Assembly: GCF_017349075.1 (NCBI RefSeq)
Contig: NZ_JAFMOF010000002.1
Location: 1,178,001 to 1,242,000, forward strand
DNA length: 64,000 bases
From: Streptomyces triculaminicus
Lineage (GTDB): Bacteria > Actinomycetota > Actinomycetes > Streptomycetales > Streptomycetaceae
Direction of reading: 5' to 3'
The notes under the pieces were generated by a model, which was not told where the DNA came from, made no database searches, and was given only the letters and a program-made list of their open reading frames with translations. This document shows, in pieces, positions 44,019-53,026 of the stretch. The position numbers and the translations under genes were made by a program. Numbering within the stretch: position 1 is the first letter of the stretch; the number at the start of each line of letters is the position of its first letter.

Positions 44019-45986
44019 TCACCGGGCGCTCGTGTAGTCCGCCCAGATGCGGGCAGGGAAGACGTTGCCGCGCTGCGTCGTGTCGCCGCCCACGTCCGAC
44101 ATGGGCAGCAGCCGCGGCTCGTCGGGCGAGGTACGGAACATCATCACGGCGGTGGAGAGCTCGTCCGTGGCGCCCACGAACCACGCCGACCTCAGCCGGT
44201 CCTGATCGCCCGTCCGGCCGGCCGCGAAGGAGCCGATCCGTTCGGCCGCGTCGGCGTCCATGTCGGCCGCGCTCTTCGTGCCGGCCTCGCGCAGGGTGTC
44301 CGCGACCCGGTCCGCCACGTCCTTCTCCAGCGCACGCCGGGGCTTCGCCCTGCTCTCGAACCCGCCGATGGACGTGCCGTCCTTGAGGAGCCTGGTCACG
44401 GAGTAGGGGTCGTTCTGCAGGCCGTGGCGGACGAAGGTGCCGTACGCGTCCGCCATGCGGATCGCGCTCGGCGTCGAGGTGCCGACGGGGAAGGTCTGCT
44501 CCAGCTCGGCCATGCTCTCCTTGAGCAGGCCGGTGTTGACGGCGGTCTCCCGCACCTTCTCCAGGCCGACGTCCCGGCCCAGCGTGACGTAGGTGGCGTT
44601 GCCGCCGGTCGTCAGGGCCTGGCGCAGCGTGGGGTGGGAGTCGTCGGGCCCGGCTCCGTCCGAGGCGGTGCGCAGTGCGCCGTCGTCCCCGTAGTAGGTG
44701 TCGGGCGACACGTCCTGCCGGTCGCCGCCGCGGGGGCGTGCGCCGTTCTCGAGGGCGGAGGCCAGCACGAAGGGCTTGAAGGCGGAGCCCACCGGTACGC
44801 CGGACGTGTCGGCGTTGTTGGTGAAGTGCTTGGTGGCGTCGGGGCCGCCGTAGAGGGCGAGGATCGCCCCGTCGGAGGGGCGCACCGAGGCGGCTCCGAC
44901 CTGGACGCCCTTGTCGGCCTCACGCTTGCCGGGGTCGATGTTCTTGCTGAGCACGCCCTCCACCGCCGTGCTCAGTTTGCGCATGCGGTTCTTGTCGAAG
45001 GTCGTGTAGATCTTGTAGCCGCCGTGGGCGAGTTCCTGGTCGGTGAGCAGGGTGCGCTGCTTGATGTATTTGTTGGCGACGTCGACGAGGTATCCGGTCT
45101 GGCCGCCGAGGTTGGTGGACGTGGACTGCTTGCGCGGCTCGGGGAACGTCCGGTAGGCGTCCCGGTCCGCCCGGGACATCAGGCCCACCTTGACCTGCCG
45201 GTCGAGGATCCACTTCCAGCGGTCCACCGCCCGGTCGTGGTTGCTCGCGCTGGTGGAGGGGTCGTAGAGCTCGGCGCCCTTGAGGAGCGCGGCGAGCATG
45301 GCGCCCTGGCTCGGGTCGAGCTTCTTGGCGGGTATGCCGTAGTAGGCCTGTGCGGCGGCCTCGATTCCGTAGGCGCCGCGCCCGAACCAGCTGGTGTTGA
45401 GGTACCCCTGGAGGATCTCCTGCTTGCTCTTGGTCCGGTCGACCTTCAGGGAGATGACGAATTCCTTCACCTTCCGGGAGACGGTCTGCTCCTGGGAGAG
45501 GTAGGTGTTCTTCACGTACTGCTGTGTGATGGTCGATCCGCCCTGGGTCTCCTCGCCCTGGACCGCGCTGGCGGCGGCCCGGACGATGCCCTGGAACGAG
45601 ACGCCGGAATCCCGGTAGAAGCTCTCGTTCTCGGCGGCTATCACCGCGTTCTCGACGGAGTCCGGCACGTCCGACAGGCGGACGATATTGCGGTTGAGCG
45701 CTCCCAGGCTCACCATCTGGCTGCCGTCCGACCAGTAGTAGGTGTTGGCCTCCTGGCGGGCCGCCGCGTTCTCGTCGGGGATGTCGAACGCGGCGTAGGC
45801 CCACGCGAACAGGCCGGCCAGGCAGCCCACGCACAGCGTCACGACGCACAGGACCTGCCGCCAGGAGGGAAGCCAGCGCCGTAGCCGGCCTCGGCCGCGG
45901 CGTGGGTAGTCGATGAACCGTTTGCGGGTCGTGGCGTCCTTCGTGCGGTGCCGGCGGGGGCGGGGGGTGTTCCGGTGCTTGCTCAA
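44019..45986 (-). CDS. bifunctional class A penicillin-binding protein (GT51 plus atypical transpeptidase)
   Basis: 655 aa. Basic cytoplasmic tail (1-45), one membrane helix (LCVVTLCVGCLAGLFAWAYAAF), then a complete GT51 transglycosylase domain: AENESFYRDSGVS (catalytic Glu), GGSTITQQYVKNTYLSQEQ, KEFVISLKVD, ILQGYLNTSWFGRGAYGIEAAAQAYYG. The transpeptidase domain has SxxK in GSAFKPF (Ser about 401). The SxN motif reads TTGGN, without the serine, and KTG reads GRTGDQD in place of KTGT. Polymerisation of lipid II should be normal; cross-linking ability is doubtful. It is preceded by a 23-bp terminator of the gene upstream. Confidence 0.88.
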   Translation of the reverse strand: MSKHRNTPRPRRHRTKDATTRKRFIDYPRRGRGRLRRWLPSWRQVLCVVTLCVGCLAGLFAWAYAAFDIPDENAAARQEANTYYWSDGSQMVSLGALNRNIVRLSDVPDSVENAVIAAENESFYRDSGVSFQGIVRAAASAVQGEETQGGSTITQQYVKNTYLSQEQTVSRKVKEFVISLKVDRTKSKQEILQGYLNTSWFGRGAYGIEAAAQAYYGIPAKKLDPSQGAMLAALLKGAELYDPSTSASNHDRAVDRWKWILDRQVKVGLMSRADRDAYRTFPEPRKQSTSTNLGGQTGYLVDVANKYIKQRTLLTDQELAHGGYKIYTTFDKNRMRKLSTAVEGVLSKNIDPGKREADKGVQVGAASVRPSDGAILALYGGPDATKHFTNNADTSGVPVGSAFKPFVLASALENGARPRGGDRQDVSPDTYYGDDGALRTASDGAGPDDSHPTLRQALTTGGNATYVTLGRDVGLEKVRETAVNTGLLKESMAELEQTFPVGTSTPSAIRMADAYGTFVRHGLQNDPYSVTRLLKDGTSIGGFESRAKPRRALEKDVADRVADTLREAGTKSAADMDADAAERIGSFAAGRTGDQDRLRSAWFVGATDELSTAVMMFRTSPDEPRLLPMSDVGGDTTQRGNVFPARIWADYTSAR

Positions 45987-46102
45987 GTGTCAGTCGCTCC
46001 TCGACGAGGGGGGCTCACGCGGGAAATCGGTGACATCGAGTAAGACGATCTTGAACGGGTTACCGGTTGGCCGGTTTAGATGATCGTTGTGTGACGGCTC
46101 CG

Positions 46103-46153
46103 GTCACCCCGCGGGCCCCCGGCCGGCGCACGGCCGGGGGCCCGCGGGGTGAC
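46103..46153 (-). terminator. perfect 23-bp stem after the M6-like protease gene
   Basis: Arms 46103-46125 and 46131-46153 are fully complementary around loop GCGCA. The hairpin starts 6 nt after the stop codon at 46159. No T-run. Confidence 0.85.
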
Positions 46154-46158
46154 TCTTC

Positions 46159-48189
46159 TCACCTCCCGGACGTGGTGAGGGAGCAGGTGGCCTTGGCGGT
46201 GCGGTTCGGGTCGCTCTCCGAGCGCGCGGTGAGCGTGACCTTGCCGCTGCGGTCGGCGCCCGCCTTCGCGCTCACGGCGACGTCGACCGGGACCGAGGTG
46301 CCGGCGGCCGCGGTGGTGAGGCGGTTGGGCAGCCAGGCCGACCAGCCGCGCCCGGAGGCCTCGGTGGACAGGCGGTAGACGTCGGAGGAGGCGAGGGCGT
46401 CGCCCTGAGGGGCGGGCCTGCCGGTGTTGGCGAGCGCGAAGGTGCACAGGGCGCGGCCGTCCGCCGGCCTGCCCTTCGCCGAGCCCGGGCGGAGCGCGAC
46501 CCCGCGCTCCTGCGGTCCCGCGCCGTCCAGCGACTTGACGCCGATGTCGTAGGAGAGGACGCCGGCGGCGTCGCGGCGCACGTTGAGGACGTAGAAGCGC
46601 AGCCGGTTGGCCTCGTCGACGTACTCGTAGGAGCTGCCGGAGTCGGCCCCGGCGTGGAAGAGGGCGTCGCTGAGCTGGCGGTAGTCACCCATGGTGATCT
46701 TCTGCCGGGTGCCGTCGGGGCGGGTGAAGTCGACCAGGCCGATGTCCTCCGGATGCGCGTCGATGACCCAGGCGAACGGGGCCCGGTCCGCGTTCTTGGT
46801 CTTGCTCAGCAGGACCCCGTGGTCGGGGGTGAAGGAGTCCATGCCCATGCGGTCGACGACCTCGACGGTGTAGTTGTCGTAGCCGCCGCCGTCGCACAGG
46901 GGGTCGGTGGTGCGGTCGCAGGCGGGGGACAGGTCGCGGCCCATGCCGACGTTGACGCCGGCGAGGCCCTGCTGCCCGGGCGGCGCGGAGCGGGCGGTGA
47001 CGCGGGCGACGACGAGGCCGGAGGTCTTGAGGGCGTCGCGGTCGAGCCGCAGCACGTTCTTGTCGTCGACGATGCCCAGCTTCATCTTGTCCCGCAGGAC
47101 GTGCTGGGAGCCCATGGAGCCGCCGGCCGCGGCGGGGATTTGCCAGCGGGTGTGGGGGCCGCCGGGGCCGTTGAAGGAGCCGCGCGAGAGCATGCTCCAG
47201 ATGCCGGTGTAGGCGCGGCTGAGGGGCGTGCCGTAGGGGTTGTTGTAGTTGTCGCCGATGCCCAGGATGTGGCTGAGCTCGTGGGCGAACGTGGCCATGC
47301 CGGAGCTCTCGGCCTGGGTGGACGAGCCGTTCGCGGCGTTGGGCCAGATGCGGGCGGCCGCCTGCCAGGAGGTCCATGGCACGTAGCGCGTGGCGGCGGC
47401 GTTGCCCCCGGAGGGGATGGGGGAGGGCGGCCCCCACGCGGCCGGTACGTCCTGTGGGGAGGCGAACTTCATCTGCCCGAACTCCTGCCAGGCCGAGGAC
47501 TCGTCCACGCCGGCGGTGAGGTAGAAGACGAAGTCGAACTCGCCGGTCTTGCCGGCGCCCACGTCGGCGACCCACGCGCGCTTGCCGTCGGCGCGGATGT
47601 CCTTGCCGCAGGTGTCGCCGCGCGGGCAGGCGCCGGGGTTCATGCCGGGCTCGATGCCGTATTGGTACGACTTCCACGGCATGCGGTAGACGCCGAAGGC
47701 CGTCAGGTCGACGCCGAGGCGGCCGCCGGAATCCTCCATCCAGTACTCGTTGATGGTGTGGCCGTGGTTGAGCGGGCCGGGCTTGTTGAGGAAGTCCCGG
47801 TAGAAGCCGGGCAGGCGCTCGCGGGGCACGTTCGAGGCGGCGGGCAGCGGATTGCCGAACCGGGCGGAGCCGGCCGGTTTGCTGACCGAGAACTCCTCGT
47901 CGGGGTAGTCCAGGAGGACCAGCGCGCCCTTGAACGTGCGGCGGGTGGGCTTGACGTCGGGGTTCGCCCAGTCGGTGCCGGGCACCGCGCGGTACTCGGC
48001 CCAGGTCATGTCGTCCGGACTGCGCCAGTGCTGAGGGTCGATCGGCTGGACGAGGGGCGGCCGGACCCGGGGGGCGACGTCCGGTGCGGCCCCGGCGGGG
48101 CCGGCCGCGACGGCGGCCAGGGTGCCGAAGAGCGCGGCGAGGACGCCCGTTCGGCGTAATCGGCGGGTGCCTCTGTGGCGGATGGACAA
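46159..48189 (-). CDS. secreted M6-like (immune inhibitor A type) metalloprotease with a TTA codon
   Basis: 676 aa from TTG 48189, with AAGAGGTGAG upstream. Sec signal (LRRTGVLAALFGTLAAVAAGPAGAAP). ALVLLDYPDEEFSV and INEYWMEDSGGRLGVDLTAFG are typical of M6 peptidases. The zinc site is in MATFAHELSHILGIGDNYNNPYGT (His303, Glu304, His307), and GIWSMLSRGSFNGPGG is the Met-turn region. The C-terminal part (about 560-676) is a beta domain like a protease-associated or bacterial Ig fold. Leu11 is encoded by TTA (48157-48159), so translation should need the bldA tRNA and thus be developmentally timed. Substrate unknown. Confidence 0.88.
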   Translation of the reverse strand: MSIRHRGTRRLRRTGVLAALFGTLAAVAAGPAGAAPDVAPRVRPPLVQPIDPQHWRSPDDMTWAEYRAVPGTDWANPDVKPTRRTFKGALVLLDYPDEEFSVSKPAGSARFGNPLPAASNVPRERLPGFYRDFLNKPGPLNHGHTINEYWMEDSGGRLGVDLTAFGVYRMPWKSYQYGIEPGMNPGACPRGDTCGKDIRADGKRAWVADVGAGKTGEFDFVFYLTAGVDESSAWQEFGQMKFASPQDVPAAWGPPSPIPSGGNAAATRYVPWTSWQAAARIWPNAANGSSTQAESSGMATFAHELSHILGIGDNYNNPYGTPLSRAYTGIWSMLSRGSFNGPGGPHTRWQIPAAAGGSMGSQHVLRDKMKLGIVDDKNVLRLDRDALKTSGLVVARVTARSAPPGQQGLAGVNVGMGRDLSPACDRTTDPLCDGGGYDNYTVEVVDRMGMDSFTPDHGVLLSKTKNADRAPFAWVIDAHPEDIGLVDFTRPDGTRQKITMGDYRQLSDALFHAGADSGSSYEYVDEANRLRFYVLNVRRDAAGVLSYDIGVKSLDGAGPQERGVALRPGSAKGRPADGRALCTFALANTGRPAPQGDALASSDVYRLSTEASGRGWSAWLPNRLTTAAAGTSVPVDVAVSAKAGADRSGKVTLTARSESDPNRTAKATCSLTTSGR

Positions 48190-48494
48190 GGCTCACCTCT
48201 TGCCGGGAGTGGACGGATGGGGACATGACAAGCAAGGTGACGGCTGTGGCCCTCGCGGTCAAGGTAGGGCGGGGAGGGGGGTGACGCCAGAGTGCCTGCG
48301 GGACATTCCTGAGGCGGCGTGAACCCGGCCCGCCGCCGCCCCTTCACCCACCCCGACACTCTTCGCAAATCACGCATGCTGCGGCTGAAAGGGTGGAAGA
48401 TGGGCCACGGCGTCAGAAATGGCGGTTTTCCCTAAATTCGCTAAGAAGGGGCAGGCAGGCAGATGCCGCCCATCAGGGTCCGGGAGCGCAGCGC
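48190..48494. other. 305-bp divergent region between protease and qcrB-type genes
   Basis: No gene. It should contain the promoters of both neighbours. AT-richer segment at 48360-48385 (CTCTTCGCAAATCACGCATG). No convincing -35/-10 pair or operator palindrome is visible. Confidence 0.3.
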
Positions 48495-50177
48495 ATGACC
48501 AACACCCCACACACCACTGCGGCCGGACGGGGTTCCACCGCCCAGGCGTCGAGGGGGGAGAGGCTCGCGACCTGGGCCGACGGCCGCGTCGGCCTCTTCT
48601 CGCTCGCCAAGTCGAACCTGCGCAAGATCTTTCCCGACCACTGGTCCTTCATGCTGGGAGAGGTCGCCCTCTACTCGTTCCTCATCATCATCCTGACCGG
48701 TGTCTACCTGACGCTGTTCTTCAAGCCGAGCATGGACGAGGTCGTCTACCACGGTCAGTACGCCCCGCTGGACGGCGTCATGATGTCCCAGGCGTACAAG
48801 TCGACGGTCGACATCAGCTTCGACATCCGGGGCGGCCTGCTCCTGCGGCAGTTGCACCACTGGGCGGCGCTCGTCTTCATCATGGCGATGCTGGTGCACA
48901 TGATGCGCGTCTTCTTCACCGGCGCGTTCCGCAAGCCCCGCGAGCTCAACTGGCTGATCGGAGCGGGCCTGTTGATCCTCGGCATGTTCGACGGATTCAT
49001 GGGCTACTCGCTCCCGGACGACCTGCTGTCCGGCACCGGCATCCGCTTCATGGAGGGCGCGATCCTCTCCCTGCCGATCGTGGGCACCTATCTGGTGTTC
49101 TTCATCTTCGGCGGCCAGTTCCCCGGCACCATCTGGGTGCCGCGCATGTTCACCGTCCATGTGCTGCTGATCCCCGGCATCATGCTGGGCCTGCTCGTCG
49201 CCCACCTGATCCTGGTCTTCTTCCACAAGCACACCCAGGGCTACGGGCCGGGCAGGACCAACAAGAACGTCGTCGGCATGCCCCTGATGCCGGTCTACAT
49301 GGCCAAGGCGGGCGGCTTCTTCTTCCTCGTCACCGGCGTACTGGCCGTCTTCTCCGCCATCGCGCAGGTCAACCCGATCTGGTCGTACGGCCCCTACCGC
49401 CCGGACCAGGTCACCACCGACGCGCAGCCCGACTGGTATATGGGCTACTCCGAGGGCCTCATCCGCGTCATGCCCGGCTGGGAGATCAACTTCCTTGGAC
49501 ACACCCTGGTGCTGGGCGTGCTCATCCCGCTGATGGTCTTCCCCCTGATCCTGCTCGCGCTGTGGCTCTATCCCTTCTTCGAGGCCTGGCTCACCGGCGA
49601 CCAGCGCGAGCACCACATCACCGAGCGGCCCCGCAACAACCCCAACCGCACCGCCTTCGGCGCGGCCTGGATCTCGGAGTACGCGCTCCTCCTGGTCGGA
49701 GGCGGCAACGACCTCTTCGCCACGCACTTCCACCTCTCGCTGAACGCCATCACCTGGACCGTGCGGGTCGGCTTCTTCGTCCTGCCCGTCCTCGTCTTCG
49801 TCATCACCAAGAGGTGGTGCCTGGGGCTGCAACGCCGCGACCACGAGAAGGTGTTGCACGGGCGCGAGTCGGGAATCATCGTGCGCAAGCCCCACGGCGA
49901 GTTCGTGGAGGTCCACGAGCCGCTGACGCAGTCGAGCCTGTACTCGCTGACCGCCCACGAGCAGTACCAGCCCCTCGAGCTTCCGCCCGAGGTGGACGAG
50001 AACGGCATCCGCCGCAAGATCGGCTGGCCGCAGCGGATGCGGGCCGTCCTGTCCAGGGCCTACTTCGGCGAGGGCGGGCAGTACCCGAAGCCCACACCCG
50101 CGGAGTACAGGGAGGCCCTGGAGGCCCACGGAGGCCACGGCGCCGAGCACGAACCGGTCACCGAGCGCAGTCACTGA
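48495..50177 (+). CDS. qcrB: cytochrome b subunit of ubiquinol/menaquinol-cytochrome c reductase (orphan QcrB)
   Basis: 560 aa from ATG 48495 (GGGAG 8 nt upstream). Cytochrome b core with about eight helices; heme-ligand pairs in RQLHHWAALVFIMAMLVHMM and MFTVHVLLIPGIMLGLLVAHLILVFFHKHTQG. Qo-site PDWYMGYSEG (PDW type of actinobacterial QcrB), and the actinobacterial C-terminal extension. In streptomycetes qcrB normally sits in a qcrCAB-cta operon; here it is alone, with no qcrA or qcrC nearby. It is therefore a second, stand-alone copy, probably working with subunits from the main operon or under special conditions. Confidence 0.93.
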   Translation: MTNTPHTTAAGRGSTAQASRGERLATWADGRVGLFSLAKSNLRKIFPDHWSFMLGEVALYSFLIIILTGVYLTLFFKPSMDEVVYHGQYAPLDGVMMSQAYKSTVDISFDIRGGLLLRQLHHWAALVFIMAMLVHMMRVFFTGAFRKPRELNWLIGAGLLILGMFDGFMGYSLPDDLLSGTGIRFMEGAILSLPIVGTYLVFFIFGGQFPGTIWVPRMFTVHVLLIPGIMLGLLVAHLILVFFHKHTQGYGPGRTNKNVVGMPLMPVYMAKAGGFFFLVTGVLAVFSAIAQVNPIWSYGPYRPDQVTTDAQPDWYMGYSEGLIRVMPGWEINFLGHTLVLGVLIPLMVFPLILLALWLYPFFEAWLTGDQREHHITERPRNNPNRTAFGAAWISEYALLLVGGGNDLFATHFHLSLNAITWTVRVGFFVLPVLVFVITKRWCLGLQRRDHEKVLHGRESGIIVRKPHGEFVEVHEPLTQSSLYSLTAHEQYQPLELPPEVDENGIRRKIGWPQRMRAVLSRAYFGEGGQYPKPTPAEYREALEAHGGHGAEHEPVTERSH

Positions 50178-50209
50178 CCCGCGACCCCCACTCCCCAGGG
50201 CGGTGATCC

Positions 50210-50518
50210 GTGAGACGTCTGCCGCGAGCCGGCCTGCGCCCGCCGGCGTTCGCACGGCGCCGGCCCTACCCGTACGGACTGCTGGTGCCGGTGGCCAACG
50301 TGGCGACGGTGACCGCCGCCGACGAGATCCGCCGGTTCCTCGGCGCCTGGCGGATCCGCTCCACGGTCGCCCCGTACACGCCCCGGCGTCGGCGGCGCGC
50401 CCCCGCCCCCTGGACGCTGCAGGTGCTGGTCTTCGCCGACGACGCGGGGCGCGCCAGGCGCCTGGTCAACGACTGGACCCTGCCGGCCGACGCGCCCGAC
50501 CCGCGGCCGGAGCCCTGA
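50210..50518 (+). CDS. small uncharacterised protein downstream of qcrB
   Basis: 102 aa from GTG 50210, 32 nt after qcrB stop and probably co-transcribed. Basic N-terminus, then YPYGLLVPVANVATVTAADEIRRFLGAWRIRSTVAPYT and LQVLVFADDAGRARRLVNDWTLP. The ADEIRRFL...I.STV...LQVLVF...A..ARRLV arrangement resembles small DUF2007-like signal-transduction domains, but only loosely. No membrane segment or signal. Possibly a small partner of the orphan cytochrome b; position is the only support. Confidence 0.5.
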   Translation: MRRLPRAGLRPPAFARRRPYPYGLLVPVANVATVTAADEIRRFLGAWRIRSTVAPYTPRRRRRAPAPWTLQVLVFADDAGRARRLVNDWTLPADAPDPRPEP

Positions 50519-50612
50519 GCCGGCGGGGAATCCCGGCCGGGCGAGCGGCGGTGCGGGGCCGGTCGGACGCGCCGGAGGGGCAGCGGGAGGGCCGGGGCGG
50601 TAAGCAGGAGGG

Positions 50613-51719
50613 GTGAGCCTTCCGGAACCTCTCCCTCGCCCCCGCGGGGTGGTGCGCTACCGCCCCGCCCTGATCGGGGTGCCCCTCGGGCTCATCGCGG
50701 TGATCGTGGCACTCGACCTGGTGACCGGCCCGGACATCCACCTGGGGCCGCTGCTCGTGGCCGCGCCGGCGCTCACCGCGGCGTTCGCGGGCCCCCGGCC
50801 GACCGCCGCGGTCGGCGCGCTCGCCGTCACGGCCCAGATCATGCTCAGCATCGTCTTCGGCCGCCTGACGGTGCCGGACAACGAGGCGCAGACCGTCGCC
50901 CTCTTCCTGGCCACCCTCTTCATCGTGGTCTTCCGCGCCGTCCACGCACGGCACGAGCAGGCGCTCGACCAGGTGCGGTCGGTGGCCGACGTCGCCCAGA
51001 AGGTCCTGCTCAGGCCGCTCCCCCCGCACATCGGCCCGCTGACCATCGCCTCGGTGTACGTGGCCGCGGAGGCGGAGGCCCAGATCGGCGGCGACCTCTA
51101 CGCGGCCGTACGCACCCGGGACGGAACCCGGGTCCTGATCGGCGACGTGCGCGGCAAGGGGCTGACGGCCGTCGGCGACGCCGCCCTGCTGCTGGGCGCC
51201 TTCCGCGCGGCGGCGCATCGCTTCCCGCCGTTCCCCCGGCTGGTCGCCCACCTGCAGAACACCGTCTACTGGGACCTGGAGGGGCTGGTCGACGACGACG
51301 CGGCGGGGGAGAGCTTCGTGACCGCCCTGGTCCTGGAGATCCCGGACGACGACCCCTCGGTCATTCTGATCAACTGCGGCCACCCGCCGCCCCTGCGCCT
51401 GCGCGACGGCGAGGTCGTTCCGCTGATGGTGCGCGAGACCGCCCTCCCGCTGGGCCTGGCCGGCGACATCACGGAGAGCGACTACGAGGCCGAGGCCTTC
51501 CCCTACCGGGAGGACGACCTGCTCCTGCTGTACACGGACGGAGTCATCGAGGCCCGCGACTACCGAGGCGTCTTCTATCCGCTCACCGAGCGCCTCGCCG
51601 CATGGCGGGAGACCGACCCCCAGCGGCTGGTGAACCGCATCCACACGGACCTGCTCGCGCACACCGGCGGCGCGCTCGACGACGACGTCGCGCTGGTCGC
51701 CCTCAAGCGCCGGCCGTGA
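50613..51719 (+). CDS. membrane SpoIIE-type PP2C phosphatase
   Basis: 368 aa from GTG 50613; GGAGG is only 1 nt away, so the start could be a few codons downstream. Three or four helices in the first 110 residues (ALIGVPLGLIAVIVALDLVTG, LVAAPALTAAFA, ALAVTAQIMLSIVFG, ALFLATLFIVVFRAV), then the PP2C-like SpoIIE domain: IGGDLYAAVR, VLIGDVRGKGLTAVGDAA, LVLEIPDDDPSVILINCGHPPPLRLR, LLLLYTDGVIEARD, DDDVALVAL with the metal-binding Asp residues. It should dephosphorylate an anti-anti-sigma factor (STAS protein) in a partner-switching pathway. No STAS gene is adjacent. Confidence 0.88.
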   Translation: MSLPEPLPRPRGVVRYRPALIGVPLGLIAVIVALDLVTGPDIHLGPLLVAAPALTAAFAGPRPTAAVGALAVTAQIMLSIVFGRLTVPDNEAQTVALFLATLFIVVFRAVHARHEQALDQVRSVADVAQKVLLRPLPPHIGPLTIASVYVAAEAEAQIGGDLYAAVRTRDGTRVLIGDVRGKGLTAVGDAALLLGAFRAAAHRFPPFPRLVAHLQNTVYWDLEGLVDDDAAGESFVTALVLEIPDDDPSVILINCGHPPPLRLRDGEVVPLMVRETALPLGLAGDITESDYEAEAFPYREDDLLLLYTDGVIEARDYRGVFYPLTERLAAWRETDPQRLVNRIHTDLLAHTGGALDDDVALVALKRRP

Positions 51720-51788
51720 CCGCCGGCCGGCGGGCCGCGCCGGCGGGTGGGCTATGTTGATCGGAATATGCGGGAAGGGGGCACAGCG

Positions 51789-52721
51789 GTGCCATCAGGG
51801 CAGCAACGGGCGCGGGCGCGGGCCTCCGCGATCACACCGGGAAAGCGGCGGTCCACGCAGGTCGAGCAGCTTCCCGCGGACAAGGTCCGGGCCCTGCTCG
51901 GCGGCCACCGGCCGTCCCCCGCACAGCGGCGCATCGCGCAGTACATCACCGACCACCTCACCGAGGCCGCCTTCCTGTCGATCACCGATCTCGCGGAGCG
52001 CGTGGGGGTCAGCCAGCCGTCGGTGACCCGTTTCGCGACCTCGCTGGGGTTCAGCGGCTATCCCGCGCTGCGGGAGGCGCTGCAGCCCATCGCGCTGAGC
52101 GCGGTCGCCGGCTCACCGGAGAGCGTCGCGCAGGAGGACCGCCGCAACGAGCTCCAGGCGGCCGTCGACGCCGAGATCGCGAACCTCGAGAGCCTGCGCC
52201 GCGTCTTCGCCGACCCCGACCAGGTCCTCGGCACCGGCCGGGAGCTGGCCCGCTCGGTCCCGCTGACGGTCCTGGGCCTGCGGATCTCGGTCTCGCTCGC
52301 GGAGTACTTCGCCTACGCGGCGAGCCGCATCCACCCGGATGTGCGCCTGGTCTCCCGGGGCGGCAGCGTGGCCTACGACGCGCTGCTGCAGTCGCGCGAG
52401 GCGGGCGGCACATGGGTGCTGGCGTTCGCCATGCCCCGGCACTCCAAGGAGACCCTGGCCGCCATGCGGGCCGCGCGCAGCACGGGGCTGCGGGTCGCGC
52501 TGATCACGGACGTGACGCACGGGCCGCTGGTGGAGGAGGCCGACGTGGCCTTCACGGCCGGGACCGGCTCGCGCCTGGTCTTCGACTCGTACGCGGCGCC
52601 CGGGGTGATCTCCGCGGCGATCCTCCAGGCGATGGCCGACGCCGACCCCGAGCGGACCCAGCTGCGGCTGGAGAAGTACGAGCAGGCGGCGGAGCAGCAC
52701 GACTTCTTCCTCGGCCTCTGA
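51789..52721 (+). CDS. MurR/RpiR-family (HTH plus SIS) regulator
   Basis: 310 aa from GTG 51789, chosen because AAGGGGG lies 7 nt upstream; TATGTT at 51753 would be its -10, while ATG 51768 and earlier starts would lie on top of the promoter. HTH_6 domain (about 35-110): ALLGGHRPSPAQRRIAQYITDHLTEAAFLSITDLAERVGVSQPSVTRFATSLGFSGYPALREAL. SIS domain (about 130-290) binds phosphosugars: VPLTVLGLRISVSLAEYFAYAA, MPRHSKETLAAMRAARSTGLRVALITD. Such regulators sense sugar phosphates or amino sugars. No transporter is next door. AT-rich palindromes follow 60 bp downstream. Confidence 0.9.
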   Translation: MPSGQQRARARASAITPGKRRSTQVEQLPADKVRALLGGHRPSPAQRRIAQYITDHLTEAAFLSITDLAERVGVSQPSVTRFATSLGFSGYPALREALQPIALSAVAGSPESVAQEDRRNELQAAVDAEIANLESLRRVFADPDQVLGTGRELARSVPLTVLGLRISVSLAEYFAYAASRIHPDVRLVSRGGSVAYDALLQSREAGGTWVLAFAMPRHSKETLAAMRAARSTGLRVALITDVTHGPLVEEADVAFTAGTGSRLVFDSYAAPGVISAAILQAMADADPERTQLRLEKYEQAAEQHDFFLGL

Positions 52722-52779
52722 GGGCCCGGGCGGCTCGCGGGCCTTCCCGGGTCCGCAGGTTTTCATGCCACCGGTTCGA

Positions 52780-52828
52780 ATGAAATTTTTCATGCTCTTG
52801 CATACTCGGCAGTAAATATATTTACTGC
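52780..52828. promoter_or_regulatory. AT-rich double palindrome, candidate operator island
   Basis: ATGAAA-TT-TTTCAT (52780-52793) and the perfect 20-mer GCAGTAAATATATTTACTGC (52809-52828). Both are extreme AT islands in this GC-rich sequence. They lie 59-107 bp downstream of the RpiR gene in the gene-free stretch 52722-53026. No other gene or promoter is recognised there, and the transcript it would control is not obvious. Confidence 0.6.
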
Positions 52829-53026
52829 ATGTGGCGCCTGGGCCTGATGGGCTGAACCGGAATTGAGCGCTCGCGACGGCGAGCCCCGGTGCCGAGTGGC
52901 GAACGCCATGGGACGACCACCCTCCTCGTCGTCCCGGCGGTGTTCTCTTCGGGTCGTCCGCTCCCCTCGGACACCCCCCGGCGGCCCCGGTCTACCCCTG
53001 GACCGGGACCGCCGGTTGCCACATCC

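Noticed and set aside
52770..52790. GGTTCGAAT, resembling a tRNA T-loop or an attachment-site remnant
   Set aside because: No matching 5-bp stem, acceptor arm or anticodon arm nearby. It overlaps a palindrome.
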